Program-made: the position numbers and the translations under genes
NCBI GenBank assembly: GCA_029204225.1
Contig: CM055109.1
Location: 5,399,053-5,463,052, forward strand
Length of the DNA: 64,000 nt
Direction: 5' to 3'
From: Diphasiastrum complanatum
Taxonomy: Eukaryota > Streptophyta > Lycopodiopsida > Lycopodiales > Lycopodiaceae
The notes under the pieces: generated by a model
What the model was told of the DNA's origin: nothing
Databases searched by the model: none
Seen by the model: only the letters and a program-made list of their open reading frames with translations
Shown: one piece after another, positions 46,201-62,400 of the stretch
Position numbering within the stretch: the stretch's first letter is position 1
Layout of the letters: each line of letters starts with the position of its first letter

Positions 46201-47594
46201 GTGTCTAGAACCATCTCCCAAGATTATATATCTGGAAGATTTTGATTCTTGATAATCAGTGATCATGTGTTTTGTTGCCACAAAGTGTGACATTGAACCT
46301 GAATCAAAAATTATATGTTGTGTATCTGAAGTTGATGTCGCACAGACATCAACACACAAGTAAGCTGCTGGATTCTTGCCATTGTTGGCTCTCTCTTCAA
46401 CCATCTTGGAGGACTCGGGTTGCTCCATGTAGTATGAGTTATTGTTGTTCTCTCGTCTGCTCTGAGCTTCCTTGTTTCTGGGATTTTGGTGGCAGTCAAC
46501 GGCTGCGTGACCCTTTTTGGGATAGTGGATGCACTCTATCTTTGGATTGAGCCAACACTTGTCAACAATGTGACCTTCTTGTGTGCATCTCGTGCATGTC
46601 TTCTTCTCACCATTATGCTATCTCGGTTTATTTCTGCTCTTCCATTTGTCTTCTTTGGCTCCCTCTGACTGCTGCTTTCGATCTTGTCTTTGGTCTTACT
46701 CCCTCTTAGGCTTGAAATTATTCTTCTGCTTCTCTTTGTTGCCATAGAGAGCTTGATTAGAGTTATCCTTGTCATCAAGGTGTTCACGGGCTTCCACCTC
46801 TTCTCTGATCTCGATTACAGCCTTCTCAAGGGTCATCTGTGCATTTTTAGCAACCAATGTTCGCGTCGTCTGAAATGATCTTGGTAGAGCTCACAACAGG
46901 TATGTGAGCTGCTTCTGTGCTGAGACTACAGTCTCTATTCCGGAATTGTGTAGCGAGAGGAACAGGTCCTTCATTCTTTTGATGAAGGAGGTGAGGTCTT
47001 TACCATCCTATCTCAGATGGTAAAGAAGCATAATTTGGTCAGCTGATCTTCAAGAGGCATAATTTGGCTTCGTGACTTCGTTTGAAATCTGGTCAGCAAA
47101 TTATTCCACATTTCTCTCGCATTCAAGAGTGTGGCTAGATAAAGTGTCAAGTTGTCTTCGATGGAGAAAGATAGGATGGCTACTGCCTTGTCGTTTCTTT
47201 CTCTCCATTCTCGTAGCTCTTTTTCAGTGGTTGTGGGCATCTCTTCTGTGCCATCAACCTAGGGCCATAGACCTTCTCCTTTCAGTATGAGAAAAGTCTT
47301 CACCTTCCATGCTAGGAAGTTTGATCATGAGGAGCCAAGGATCGTGCAGATCTTTGATTGAATGCTGCTAATGGATGCCATAGCCTGAAGGAATCAGACA
47401 GGGCTCTGATAGAACCTTTTGGGCTCTGATACCACTGTTGTGAAACGAAACTCCTTTCGCTTCTGGATGGCGCCAACAGGGCTGAGCAATCGAGCCGAGC
47501 AATTGGGCTCTAATACCACTGAACGGAAAAGAAATTTCATTCGGGTCCGGATGGACGCCGACAGGGCCGAGCAATCGGGTTGCTCTAATACCAT
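43217..47594 (-). pseudogene. copia B gag-pol, nearly full length but broken
   Basis: From right to left: gag 47240-46870 (NAREMWNNLLTRFQTKS) and two zinc knuckles near 46590-46510 (CTRCTQEGHIVDKC; the second, CIHYPKKGHAAVDC, has Tyr for a Cys). The protease follows near 46330 (DSGSMSHFVA). Pre-integrase and integrase zinc region lie at 46000-45780, and the integrase core at 45770-45300 has VHSDIYGPLD, TDRGGEYVSKHFSEF and QQHNGVAERR. Its C-terminal part runs through LTHVSIFGCVAYAH to 44738. RT follows at 44700-43640 with the YVDDTLILS catalytic box at about 44125. RNase H is at 43448-43230 with DNKSAIHLTKDPVFHSRTKH and DIFTKPLDKA. The order gag-PR-IN-RT-RH defines Ty1-copia. Several frameshifts and stops separate the pieces, so it is dead. 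Confidence 0.9.
47421..47594 (-). promoter_or_regulatory. three tandem primer-binding-like sites (copia B)
   Basis: TGGTATTAGAGCAACCC lies directly at the LTR end (47577-47593). A second site, GTGGTATTAGAGCCC, is at 47505-47519 and a third, GTGGTATCAGAGCCC, at 47421-47435. Each is followed by a TCGGCC or TCAGCC, CTGTTGGCG or CTGTCGGCG and ATCCGGA or ATCCAGA block, so an 80-90 bp unit has been tandemly copied. Confidence 0.85.
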
Positions 47595-48602
47595 TGATGG
47601 GAGTCTGTGACGTTCCCGGAGATGAAGGCCAAATAGAGCTGACTTGGCAGGAGTAGCTACTGCTACTATCTACAGTCTAATTCTCTTCCAAGCCCTAGAT
47701 CACTTCTAACAATCTATAGTAAAATTAAACTTGTACACAGGAGATAATGTTGAGTAAAACAACAGCGAAAAGATATCTATTGCTAGCATGCATTCCAATA
47801 TCATAGATCATACACATCACATAACAAAGCATTGAGAAAATTGCTTCTATTATCATAACTAGATTTACAATATTTTTCTTGAGCGATGTTTGTTTCCCAT
47901 ATCAGCGCGTTGGCGCAAGAGAGATGTTCTCTCTCACAAATATTATGACTAGCTATTACTAATCTGTAAACTCACTCTGGAGCTATCTCAAACTTTTATA
48001 GTTTTGTCTATTCTGTTGTCCGTGACTATATCTATGATCTCCTTCTTATGTGATTAATCTAGGGAATTGATTAAGTTAAAAGATCTAATGACAAGAAATG
48101 CATTAGGCTTAATCGAAACTGATTCTAGTTTCTTGTTGTTGTCCTTTGTAGCCGCCTTCTGCCCGTTGCAAAGCGCCTTCACGTTGCAGACCTTCGCATT
48201 TTGCCAAAAGACACTTTTGTTATTTTAAGGACAGTGTCGCTTTTTCAAGGGCACCTTCGCTTTTATCTGGAAGACATTTGGCGACAGTGTCGCTTTTTCC
48301 TAAAGGGCAAAACGTGATAGTTGGGCAGTAAATATTTCTAAGGCATTTTTAGTGTCGCCTTTTTTTACAGAAATGCGAAAAATGCAACAATGTTGGGAGA
48401 GTTGGCCAGAATCATTTTCTAAGTATTTTGACTTAGAGCTGTATTTTTCTCATAACCAAAAATTGCGAACTGTGCGACAATATAGTTCAAAAATGCAGAC
48501 GGTGCGAAACATAGTTCAAAATGCAACAGTTAGGAAAAACATCAAAGGAAAAACTAAGAAAAATACTAAGGCTTTGAAAGATAGAAACTCTCAGTTTCCT
48601 CA
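47595..48602 (-). repeat. 5' LTR of copia B
   Basis: 1008 bp, TGAGGAAACTG at the minus-strand start and CCCATCA at the end. It has one subrepeat unit fewer than its partner near 48230-48260. Confidence 0.88.
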
Positions 48603-52798
<4,196 letters not shown>

Positions 52799-52799
52799 C

Positions 52800-53828
52800 T
52801 CGCGTCGTTTCATACATTCTCCATCTCTATATATTGGTTGCGTGACGCACATTTTAGAATGTGCGTTTGCATGTATCTTTCCTTTTTTTTGCTCTTCCAA
52901 AACGTTTTTTTTTAGTTAAAACAGTTTTAGGTCGGACGCATTCCTCTTTTTGAAATCTCACAAATCATGATCCTCGTTAATTTGTTTTTTTCTTGTCATA
53001 ATTGCATGTTTTTTTGTCTCCTTTCTAAAATGGCTATAGCAAAGTTAACAAAAAGAAAAAGCGCATCTATCTACGTCAAAGATTACCATCAATCAAAGAA
53101 AATATTGCAAGAACACTAATTTGTTGTGAATATATCAAGATGAGCATATGAGTCCAATCTCACAAGCATCGGGTAGTAAGTGGGCGCAATAGCTTGGATG
53201 AAAGTATTATATGAAAGAAGATTGCATTTGGTTATGTAATTAGCCAATCTTGTTGAGTCTGGAGGATCCATGAGACCGCAAGGCGATTTTCCAAGTGTGT
53301 AGTCACTGGTGTCGGATTGATGGTATCATTTGCCAGCACGTGGGGATTCCTTGTTTCTTTTCAGTCTCGTCATTAGCTCTCACTCGACGCTTCAAGCATT
53401 CGGATTTCATAATGTGACAGATATTTTTCAATTTGCGTTTCACTTTAGCTATTATAGGCTAAAATCGTGCGTCAACGACGATGATCTATTGTGAGTTGGC
53501 AGGGCTTCTTTATGAGTCACAACTAAAAATAAAAAGGTATCAAGAGAAAAATGTGCTGCAATCATCCGATATGGTTTATGTCACTCATGCCAAAAATTTC
53601 CTTCTAAACATTCTAAACAAATTTGCATCATGCAAATTTTTTTAGTCTTGTTGACCTGGTCGCCGGGTCGCCGACAAACCAAAGAAAATTTATCATATAT
53701 ATTAAAGATATTTTAGTGAGAGAGTGTAGTCATACCTTTGTCACACTACTTACCTAACCTGTATCACACTACCTACCTACCTACGTTCCAACGTTTAAAA
53801 AACAAGCATAAAAAAAGTTTTTTGTTGT

Positions 53829-53830
<2 letters not shown>
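52800..53830. other. non-coding, no gene seen
   Basis: AT-rich with poly-T runs. At 53750-53785 there are three CTAC units (CCTACCTACCTAC). Confidence 0.5.
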
Positions 53831-53832
<2 letters not shown>

Positions 53833-53903
<71 letters not shown>

Positions 53904-53921
53904 CTGTCTATCTCTCTCTCT
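53833..53921. repeat. (TC)n microsatellite, interrupted
   Basis: 67 bp of pure TC, then TGTGTCTGTCTA and a further short TC run. Confidence 0.97.
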
Positions 53922-53924
53922 GGG

Positions 53925-54210
53925 GAGGGGGAGGGAGGGGGCGTGGGGAGGGCGCAAGGAGGGCATTTGCGCTTAGAGAGGGCGCGTGAGGAGGGCACGG
54001 GGAGGGGCCCACATGAGGGGGCGCAGGGAGGGTGCATGAAGAGGGCACACGAGAGGGGGCACATGGAAGGCAAGCAGGGAGGGCACGCAGGGAATGCATG
54101 CAAGGAGGGCGCACAGGGAGGGCGCACGAAGAGGGCACACGAGAGGGGGCGTAGGAAAGGCAAGCGGGGAGGGCGTGCAAGGAATGCGCGCAAGGAGGAT
54201 AATCTGCAGA
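53925..54210 (+). repeat. G-rich minisatellite
   Basis: Built of GGGAGGGCGC and GAGGGCGCACGAAGAGGG-like units. The 85-90 bp segment from GAAGAGGGCACACGAGAGGG is repeated once (about 54040-54126 and 54127-54210). It opens with a G4-capable run (GGGGAGGGGGAGGGAGGGGG at 53921-53940). Confidence 0.85.
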
Positions 54211-54633
54211 AGAGAGGGTTAGCAGACCTAGTGTTGAGGATCCAGAAAGTAGAAGACGCGATTGTGGGCATATCGAGGCGGTGGGGGCATCAGCCATTTA
54301 TGTGCATGAAGAGACGAAGAGTTTGAGATGGAGAAGACGGTAGCAGAGAGGCTTGGGAGGGTAGGGATGAGGCAAAGTTTGTTTGGGAGGGCACATTATT
54401 GCACATGGATGTTCTGTCATTTCAGCTACAAGACATGTCATGTATAGCTTCTATGAATTTCGTAGCAAAATGTGCAATGTGCAGGTGAGAGCAGTTTTGG
54501 ACACTCCACAGCACCTCAAAACTCTTCCCCTGCAGTTTGGTTTGCCATTGGGAGATCTGCCCACGATCCAAGACTTAGGCCTGCATTTCACATGTGATGC
54601 CTACTGCCAACATTATTTCACCTTTTTATTTCT

Positions 54634-54830
54634 ATTGTGTCAGTTTTTTCATAAATTTTGTTTCTATGCACATTATGTACTATGGAAGGGGTCGGGCACA
54701 GGCCATTTTGCTCGGTTTGAATTTCCAGAAATTCTCAGGCGAGGCCCTATTGTGTCAGTTTTTTCATGAATTTTGTTTCTATGGACATTATGTACTATGG
54801 AAGGGGTCGAGCTCAGGCCATTCTCCCAGG
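54634..54830 (+). repeat. tandem duplication, about 115 bp unit
   Basis: TTGTGTCAGTTTTTTCAT, TTTTGTTTCTATG, ACATTATGTACTATGGAAGG and GGCCATT recur in order at about 54634-54712 and 54749-54830. Confidence 0.85.
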
Positions 54831-54932
54831 TAAGGATTTCCATAATTTTTTGGGCGAGGCTCGGAGGGGCCGAGCCTAAATTTTGTTGGAAAGCTGAACC
54901 GGGCATAATGGCTTGTGCCCGGGTGCCTTCCA
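54683..54932. repeat. foldback with GGAAGG...GCCATT arms
   Basis: GGAAGGGGTCGGGCACAGGC followed by CATTTTGC (54683-54711) is the inverse of GCATAATGGCTTGTGCCCGG followed by GTGCCTTCC (54903-54932), with a few mismatches. The centre has a GAGGCTCGGAGGGGCCGAGCC hairpin near 54855. Looks like a small inverted-repeat element. Confidence 0.7.
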
Positions 54933-55397
54933 TTGCGTAATGGGTACCTTAAATTTTTTCACATGTACATCATGAAGCATAATAGACAGTTTGACTTTGA
55001 TCGAACACTATGAACGTGCCATGTGGTAGTCGTACGGATGGGCAGCAAAAAAGTACAAAATCTACATTTGAAAGAAGCACATATATTTTTCTGCTTTTAA
55101 TCCGTTTAAAAATGAGCATAATATTCACAAGGTATCCATTACGTTTAACTTCTAAACCATGAACCTACATTTATTGGATGGTTGGTGATAGTTCAAATAA
55201 TATGGTTCATTAGGTGTTAGGCATGAAACCAATAAAAAAAGGTTATCAAGTGTATTGTGACTCCTTAGTAGAGTGCTCAAAGCATTTATGGTTTTGACTC
55301 TTTGAGGCTGTGGCTTGAGGTCATAAACTGAAGGGTAGGAGGGGCCCAAAATACCATACTTGCCCGATATTTGGGGACATTGCTTTATGGAAAGCTC

Positions 55398-56085
55398 AAT
55401 AAATTCCAATGAAGTGTTGTCTTGTGACTAGGTTAAACATTTGCCTTAGGAAAGCACATACATAGTGTTGTTTTGAACGCTTGTTTCCCAAAACTAAAAA
55501 GCCCTCTCCAAGATGGCACCACAAAAGGGAGCATTTTGTGCACCTCCTTATTCAAGGACTAGGGCTTAAATCTTATATTATATTTTAACAACATAAAAGA
55601 TATGAAAGTTTCATGAATATTATAATTCATGTCTCTAGTGCCTCAAGTATTGGTCTTATGAAGTATCATAGTTAGACATCATAGATTTAACAAATAGCAT
55701 TGTTGGACAACCATAGGTGCTATGACATTTGCCAAGCAGTTAGCTTGTTTAGACCTTGGAAAATCACATGGATGATTACTAATCGCCATCTAGTGCTTGA
55801 GCACCTCTGCTTTGCAAACAAAACATCAACCATAGAAACCAAAAGAGAACTAACTTCTAACATTCTTCCTTCATAACAATAAGTGTTGGATGAATTTTTA
55901 GAAGACTACATAAGTCGTGCCTCCAAGATGCAAGCCCAATAAATTCCAATGAAGTGTTGTCTTGTGACTAGGTTAAACATTTGCCTTAGGAAAGCACATA
56001 CATAGTGTTGTTTTGAACGCTTGTTTCCCAAAACTAAAAAATCCTCTCCCAGGTGGGATCACAAAAGGGAGCATTTTGTGACTGA
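55398..56085 (+). repeat. pair of 155-bp direct repeats
   Basis: AATAAATTCCAATGAAGTGT through GGGAGCATTTTGTG occurs at about 55398-55540 and 55930-56083 with very few differences. The spacing is 532 bp. No coding content. Confidence 0.9.
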
Positions 56086-56366
56086 TACTAGTATTGGGAT
56101 GAGGATGATGATTGACTTAGATCTAATACCAATGTTGGGAGAGGAGCGTAGCAAAATGATCACCTATCGATATTGACTAATACTAGTGTTGGGATGAAAA
56201 TGATGATTTCTGGTCCACCGATACCAGTGTTTGCAGAGAAAGGTGAAGAAGCTATTTGGAAGTTTGTTAGTCTACCCAATCTAAGACGGAATACTGGGTG
56301 TTTCAAAATAAATCTTGAAGTTTTCTCTAACTGTTAGGATTGTTTTCAAACAGTTATGATGAATCA

Positions 56367-56369
<3 letters not shown>

Positions 56370-56435
<66 letters not shown>
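56370..56435. repeat. (GT)n microsatellite
   Basis: 66 bp of uninterrupted GT. Confidence 0.98.
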
Positions 56436-56437
<2 letters not shown>

Positions 56438-56439
56438 AA

Positions 56440-59088
56440 TGAGTAGTTTGTTGTCGCTCTAAATGACAGTCTCTTAATAGGCGTCTGTGACAACTATTGA
56501 AGAAAGCTAAGTAATATGTGTCTGTGATAGCCTTTGCTATCTTCGATCAGAAAACTAATATTTCACACCATGAAAATAGATGGATACTAAGATGACAAAG
56601 GATAAAATAAGAGTAGATCTATACTCTCTGTCACACTCCAAAATCTCTATCCACAAAAATGATGAAGATGGCTTTGCCCAAGCCTCTGGAATTTTGCAAT
56701 AAAGCATTATTTTTTATACTACTAGATCTAATTAATTTCCCAAGAGTATAATTTCAGATAATTACACAAAAAAGTAGCACATGAGAATTCTCTATCCCCA
56801 ATGAAAATAAATGTCTCGTTACTCCATGAAAACAATTTGATGAAAAAAAATGCATTAATTCACATAGAAGAGTTCCAATTCAGATATCGAAAAAAAGAGT
56901 TCAACTCATCCAGTTATATTTCACCCAACGTCCTTAAGGAAGCAACGAACCGATTGTAACAAAACTTAGTCAGATAGGCATGGTAGAGTACTACATGCAG
57001 GTCAACACTATAAGTTAACTCCATATAGAAATCAAAGTTAGTGCATGAACATGTACATGTAATGGATGAGCGAGTTGATAAGGTCTCACTCGAGTTTAAC
57101 ACTAAACCTAACTCGTGTTTAATAACATATACTTGAGTCCAAACTCGAGACATGAGTTCATTTATGACATGCTTGAAAGTAAATCATGCTCTCATCATTG
57201 ATATTCCTCATCTCGAATAAGGGTGCAAGCACGCTTCATCCAACGATGTAGAATCACCTAACAATATTTGATGTAAAATTTCGAGACTCACATCTGATGT
57301 GGGATGATTTATTTTAATTAATCTCCTCAACACCGGACCAGTGTCCTTGGACACTAGTCAGTTACAAATACTTTTAACAATTTGGTTACACACTAACTCT
57401 CTCATAGTAATCAACAACGCTGCTGAAGGAGCAAAGAAGCTACAACCAAGTGCTACAAACAGGTAACAGATTCTTTGCATAACGTATGTTTTTTTGTTCC
57501 TTTTGAATCAAAGCTCAAGGAAATTAGAGGATCAACGCCTATCTTGGCTGAAGATTCAACAGTTTTCATAGCTAAGTACTATAGCTATTTCAATCATAAT
57601 CATTGATTCCAGATAGATGAATGACTACGGTGATTCCTATCTTTAATCGATTCTGACAACAATAGGTAGATATGTAGGAAAATGCGACATCAGCCTAGCT
57701 CAATTATCTTTCGTGTCTAGATCACAACGATGTGAATCAAGTCCAAAATATCGCAGATTTCTCTTAGATCAAATCTAGATGAATAAATCTAACGAGAACA
57801 ATTATTATTGATCAAAACTTGTACTTGCTGGTTTCACACGTGTGAAAACCTGTCAGAGTACGGACAGTAGGCTGAGAATAAAGTATACTAAGCTTAGAAC
57901 CCAATCAATGCATAAAAACACAAGACAAATAGAGAGAAAACACTAGAATTGCTCCAAAACCAAGATTTAGCTTCCATGTGAATTATGGCCAAATGAGCCA
58001 CCATATATACACAAGAGTTGATGCTTAATCAGCTGATTTGGCATGTGTGAGAGTGCCTACTCATAAAAGGATCCACCAATAATCATCAATATGGCACATG
58101 GACCAAGTTTCCTAGCTTATAGCCACCTCCCTTGATTTTAGGCAATTTTTCTAATTTATAGGGACTTGCACAAAAATCTACTACAAGTTGGATATCACCT
58201 ACTAATGATGTTTTCACACATGTGAGCAGTCCTTGGCATGTGTGAGATCACTCCTATCCATGTGAAATAGCTTTTCCTACCAATAAAATGATGTCAAGTG
58301 GCATATAGCTAGAAAACTAGATTTTGGCCATTTTAGCCACTAGATCTCAAACGAAATGGTATGTACAATCTATATGACTCATCTAAATGATAAATGCATT
58401 TATTTCACACGTGGGAATAGGCTCCACACATGTCTTATGATGATATTTACTACTCATAATGGTATTTGCAAGATATGATCAAGTTAGCTTTTGCCAATTT
58501 TAACACCATTAGCAACAACACACTTGCCAGGAGGTTGTCGTGAACTAGGAGTTTTGGTCTATTAGTGTTAAAGGTTGACATTTTTGAACTTGCAAGTTGG
58601 ATCTCTTGCGTGGACTTCTTGAAAATATGATGTAACTAAATTCTTTGATTTTGTAAGTTGTGAAAAGTTCCAAAAGAAAGAGTGATTGTTTTCAAAACTT
58701 CAAAATGCATTAGGTCTTCTGGTTCATCGATCAATTGCATGATTATTGTGAATTCAATTCTGATTCTGGTAGCACAAGAAAGGAAACAACAGATTGAATT
58801 CTTGCTATCTATCTTGAGTTCATGTTCAACAGCTCTTTGCAAGCCAACAACCTTTTTGAATTTAGTATTTGTCACATTCTATTTGGTTTTTCATGTTCTA
58901 GTTATATCTTGATGTGTAAAATTGATGTTAGAAATAGTGAAGCATCCAATTTGGACACTATTCTCTATATCAATTATGAAAGATACTTTAGAACCTTAGA
59001 AAGGAGATCTACACTTAGGATGGAGATCATTCCAAAGTTGGATCAAAGTAGTATGGTTAAAACGATGCCAAAACTAGTTGAAGAGGGA
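56440..59088. other. non-coding; probable decayed minus-strand LTR at 57800-58505
   Basis: No gene recognised. On the minus strand TGTTAAAATTGGCAAAAGCT starts at 58505. Further in are CACACATGCCAAATCA (shared with 62465 onward) and, near 57840, a TTTCACACGTGTGAAACC palindrome also found in altered form at 59520. These suggest related LTRs. No second border or target duplication was found. Confidence 0.4.
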
Positions 59089-59980
59089 GTGTGAGAGATT
59101 TCAACTAGTTTAGTCTAGTTTAGCCATATTTTGGTAAATTGTCAATACGAGGCCAAACTCATTCTAGACTTAGAGATAAACTTTTTGAAGTTATATTAGT
59201 TTAAAATACATTCAATAAAACTTTTTGAAAGTGTGGGAAAGTTGGTAGTTGAGTTTGAGAGAGATTCAAATTCGAATGTTGGGTACTTTGAATCTAGACC
59301 CAAAAATAGTAAGGTTATCATTTTGGAGGGAAAGCCAAGTGGCCAAATAGGGTTTGGACCTGATATAAAAGGAGAAAACTTGTGGAGAGACACATATTCT
59401 CTCTTCTCTCTCTCATTTCATCATTTTACATGGTTTTCTTTGGGTTCTACTACTCATTGGTGCACTCTCATGATGTTATCTTGCAACTCTATGTGTAGAA
59501 TGATTATTTATTGCTATTTTTGGTTTCACATGTGTGAAATACATTAGGGTACTGTAATTGTATGGACAGAAACTATATTTTATGTTTTGGTTCATGTTTG
59601 ATCAGTATCTCTTAGAGCTTGTATCTCATTTTGTATGTAGATGCTGATTTTTCTACATTGGCATGATTGTTGGTTTGCTCCTTATTGTAACCAAAGATTA
59701 GGGACATGGATTGAATTTTGAATGATCTGAAATCCTTCACAATATGTTCAATATGAGAATTGTCAAGATCAAATATCTTCATATTATTGTATGCTTAAAA
59801 CCACATCTTAACCGGTGATATTGGTCGCCGATTCATCGAATGTCTGTTGACAACCAGTTTTTGTACCAAGAACAATAAATGAGTTGAAATCATCTATAAT
59901 CACAACAATAAGCAGTCTCTTTGGAAAACGATAATCTTTTATGCTACATATCCATACTTTTAAGATAAGTATATCATGAC
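59089..59980 (+). repeat. candidate 5' LTR of a gypsy-type element
   Basis: Starts TGTGAGAGATTTC after GAAGAGGGAG and could end ATGACA before the primer site. It has a TATA-like TGATATAAAAGG at about 59360. No second copy was found in the window, so the borders are provisional. Confidence 0.4.
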
Positions 59981-59988
59981 ATGCTTAT

Positions 59989-60015
59989 TTTTGGCGCCAT
60001 TGCCAGGGATTGCTA
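59989..60015 (+). promoter_or_regulatory. gypsy-type primer-binding site and leader start
   Basis: TTTTGGCGCCATTGCCAGGG is close to the TTTTTGGCGCCGTTGCCGGG leader start typical of Athila/Tat-type gypsy elements in plants. It is followed downstream by a gag-like frame. Confidence 0.65.
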
Positions 60016-60274
60016 ATCTGTTGGATTTAGATGATTGTCAACTGAAACTGTAGGAAGCAGTTCAAGATCTGAGCATTTGGAAGAATACTGAAAGCTCCGT
60101 GAGGAGCTCTTCAAAAAACTTTAGCAATCTTTTCAATGCGGCACATTGTCTTTTGCCATATTAGGAAGCTGAAGCTTATTTCAATAATCTTGTCGATAAA
60201 CCCGAAAAAGTACCTGATCCAAAAATTCCTGATACTCCTAGCAATCAATCTCGATCCAAATCCTGAACCAGAAC

Positions 60275-60610
60275 ATGATCCAGATCCATAACGAACCTGA
60301 ACCTGAACTTGAACCTGATCCTGATCCAGAACCTGAACCAGAGATGGAACATCCTTCACCACGATTTAATTTCAGTTCAAAGATTAAGTACGACTACTTC
60401 AAGGGTACTTCTTCAAACGATGCTAACAGTTATGTCTCCCTGTTTGAATCAATTGCTACTTCTAACAATGAGGGAACGAATGCAGACAAGCTACATATAT
60501 TTTCTGGTCTACTGCAAAAACATGTCTGCATATGGTACAGTCAATTGGACCGTTCTACTGAAAACACCTGGGACCTGCTAAGAGTGTCAAAAATCAATGA
60601 GATTGATTAG
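60275..60610 (+). pseudogene. gypsy gag N-terminal fragment with Glu-Pro repeats
   Basis: An ATG at 60275 opens 111 codons: an acidic EP/DP repeat (EPEPELEPDPDPEPEPE) and then a capsid start, SSKIKYDYFKGTSSNDANSY, NADKLHIFSGLLQKHVCIWY and TWDLLRVS. The F-x-GTSS-x-D and ADK-x-x-x-F-x-x-x-L order is that of Retrotrans_gag. The EP stretch comes from a CCTGAA/CCTGAT hexamer repeat (about 60230-60345) that also extends upstream of the ATG. It stops at 60608 far short of a full gag (usually 400 residues or more). Confidence 0.75.
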
Positions 60611-60837
60611 AGATCAACTCCAATACCACGTTGGAAGCGATGAGTTATTAGGAATGGGTTCTAATAGAAACAGAAGGTTGATACCAAATCGAAAATTTGT
60701 AGGATAGCAGTGGAAGTTAAGCAACAGGTGGTTGCGGATTGGAAGCATGTCAGTTCGTAGCAAATAATCAAGACGAATAATTAGTAACAATGCACAATAG
60801 AACAAAACAATAGTGTAGAAAAAATTGCACTCTGATT

Positions 60838-61067
60838 GTATCTTTTATTAATTTGCACATATGAACCAATAACCACTTAAACTGGTTGATAAGAAAGGAC
60901 CCCTACAAATTCATCAATACATTGCATAGAGTTGAGAAGTTGACAGCTTTGATGAAAAGCAAACACTGTAGTAATTACATGGATATCGATTTCTCTCATG
61001 CTCTAATATCGTGGAGTTTCCACGTGTTTGAAAGTTAATTGTTTTTTATATTCAACATTCACACATG
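60838..61067. repeat. dispersed 230-bp repeat, copy 2
   Basis: Counterpart of 38205-38435, same orientation, with a few substitutions and small deletions. It starts 220 bp right of CCAATACCACG (60631), a possible reversed primer site, so the repeat may be LTR sequence. Confidence 0.8.
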
Positions 61068-61439
61068 GAACTAGCTGCGCAATTTTGTCCCGATTCGAGT
61101 CAAACAATCATTGTAAAAAGTGAAGTGCATGTCATAATTATAATTGATTTTTGTACTCGATTTATCTGCGTTTCATTTTTTATCTATGCATGTTTAATAT
61201 CGTTATTTTGTAGGTTAAAAAAACTTGCATTTTAAAAAGAGATATGAAATAACAAACTAGAAAAGCGTTATTTATGTGTTTAGTTATCATAGGAATGTGA
61301 TTTTCAAAACAGTATCTGTAATTAGATAGTTAGTAATTACAAAAATATGTTTTGCGATTTTTTTACAAGATAAAAACATTTCAATTGGAAGCTGATAAAG
61401 AACAATGTCGGAATTGGAACAATTACTAACTGATTATAT

Positions 61440-62400
61440 TTGTAAGTTAGTGGAGATGATTTAGAAGGTGTTGAGAAAACTAAGCTAGATCTATCCAAAG
61501 AGTTCAAGATGGTAGATCTCGGGCTTTTGCACTTCATTTTGGGTATGGAAATAATTAGATCTTTAGATTATGTCTTCATTTGTCAATCTAAGCATGCCAT
61601 TTCATTACTCAATAGATTTAACATGCATGGATGCAAGCATGTAGAGACTCCTATGGAGCATGATGTAAAAGTAACCAATAAAGAGGATGAAAGATCTTTC
61701 AAGGACATCACTCTTTATAGGCAACTTATTGGCTCCTTAATCTGGATAACCATAACAAGACCTGATATTTGCTGTAGTGTTTGAAAGCTTAGTCAAAATA
61801 TGCAAGATCCATTAGCTATCCATTGGAGATGTGCCAGATACATCTCAAGCACACTAGATTTTGGGATCCTTTATAGAGGTGAATCCATTAACTTGCATGC
61901 TTTTAGTGATTCAGATTTTGCAGGGGACAAGAAGGATAGAAAGTCAACAAGTGCTTTTGCAACTTTCATTGGAGAAGGTGTGGTTTCTTGGCTATCAAAG
62001 AAGTAAGAAACAATATCTCTTTCATCAACCGAGACCGAGTACAAGGCTCTAACAGCCACAACCAAGGAAGTACTATGGATCAAGAGGTTGCTTGAGGAGC
62101 TCAAAGTGATTAGATCAGGTGCCATTCCACTCATCTACAATGACAACATCTCATCCCAACACCTAGCATCCAATCCAATCCACCATGCAAGGAGCAAACA
62201 CATAGAGATTGCTCACCACTTTGTAAGAGAAAAGGTCCAAGCTAAGGAGGTCTCATTGGAGCATGTTTCATGTGAAGAATGCATAGCTGATATATTGACA
62301 AAGCCTCTTCAAAAGAATGTTTTTTTGAAGCTTAGATCAGCCCTTGGCTTAATTAGTAAATCTATGTTATCATCTAGAGGAGTATTGAAATTTCACAATT
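61440..62400 (+). pseudogene. copia C RT end and RNase H
   Basis: Plus strand. 61470-61784 reads LSKEFKMVDLGLLHFILGME, HAISLLNRFNMHGCKHVETP and YRQLIGSLIWITITRPDICC, the connection after the YVDD box. After one stop, 61800-62006 gives IHWRCARYISSTLDFGILYR and FSDSDFAGDKKDRKSTSAF. Then, after another stop at SKK, a frameshifted TETEYKALTATTKE follows. 62088-62340 reads IYNDNISSQHLASNPIHHAR, SKHIEIAHHFVREK and IADILTKPLQKNVFLKLR. RNase H acidic residues (SDSDFAG, TETEY, YNDN) are visible. The stops make it inactive. Upstream gag, integrase and RT palm are missing. A purine-rich AGAGGAG near 62377 may precede a 3' LTR. Confidence 0.88.

Larger units (their letters stand above)
42180..48602 (-). 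mobile_element. Ty1-copia element B with both LTRs
   Basis: LTRs at 47595-48602 (5') and 42180-43216 (3') flank a full internal region on the minus strand. The first five bases beyond the 5' LTR are ATCAG. A target duplication cannot be checked on the other side because element A joins directly there. The LTRs differ by many substitutions and one subrepeat, so insertion is not recent. Confidence 0.88.

Noticed and set aside
53795-54297. Overlapping Pro/Cys-rich frames of up to 158 codons
   Set aside because: They are shadows of the G-rich minisatellite with no conserved content.
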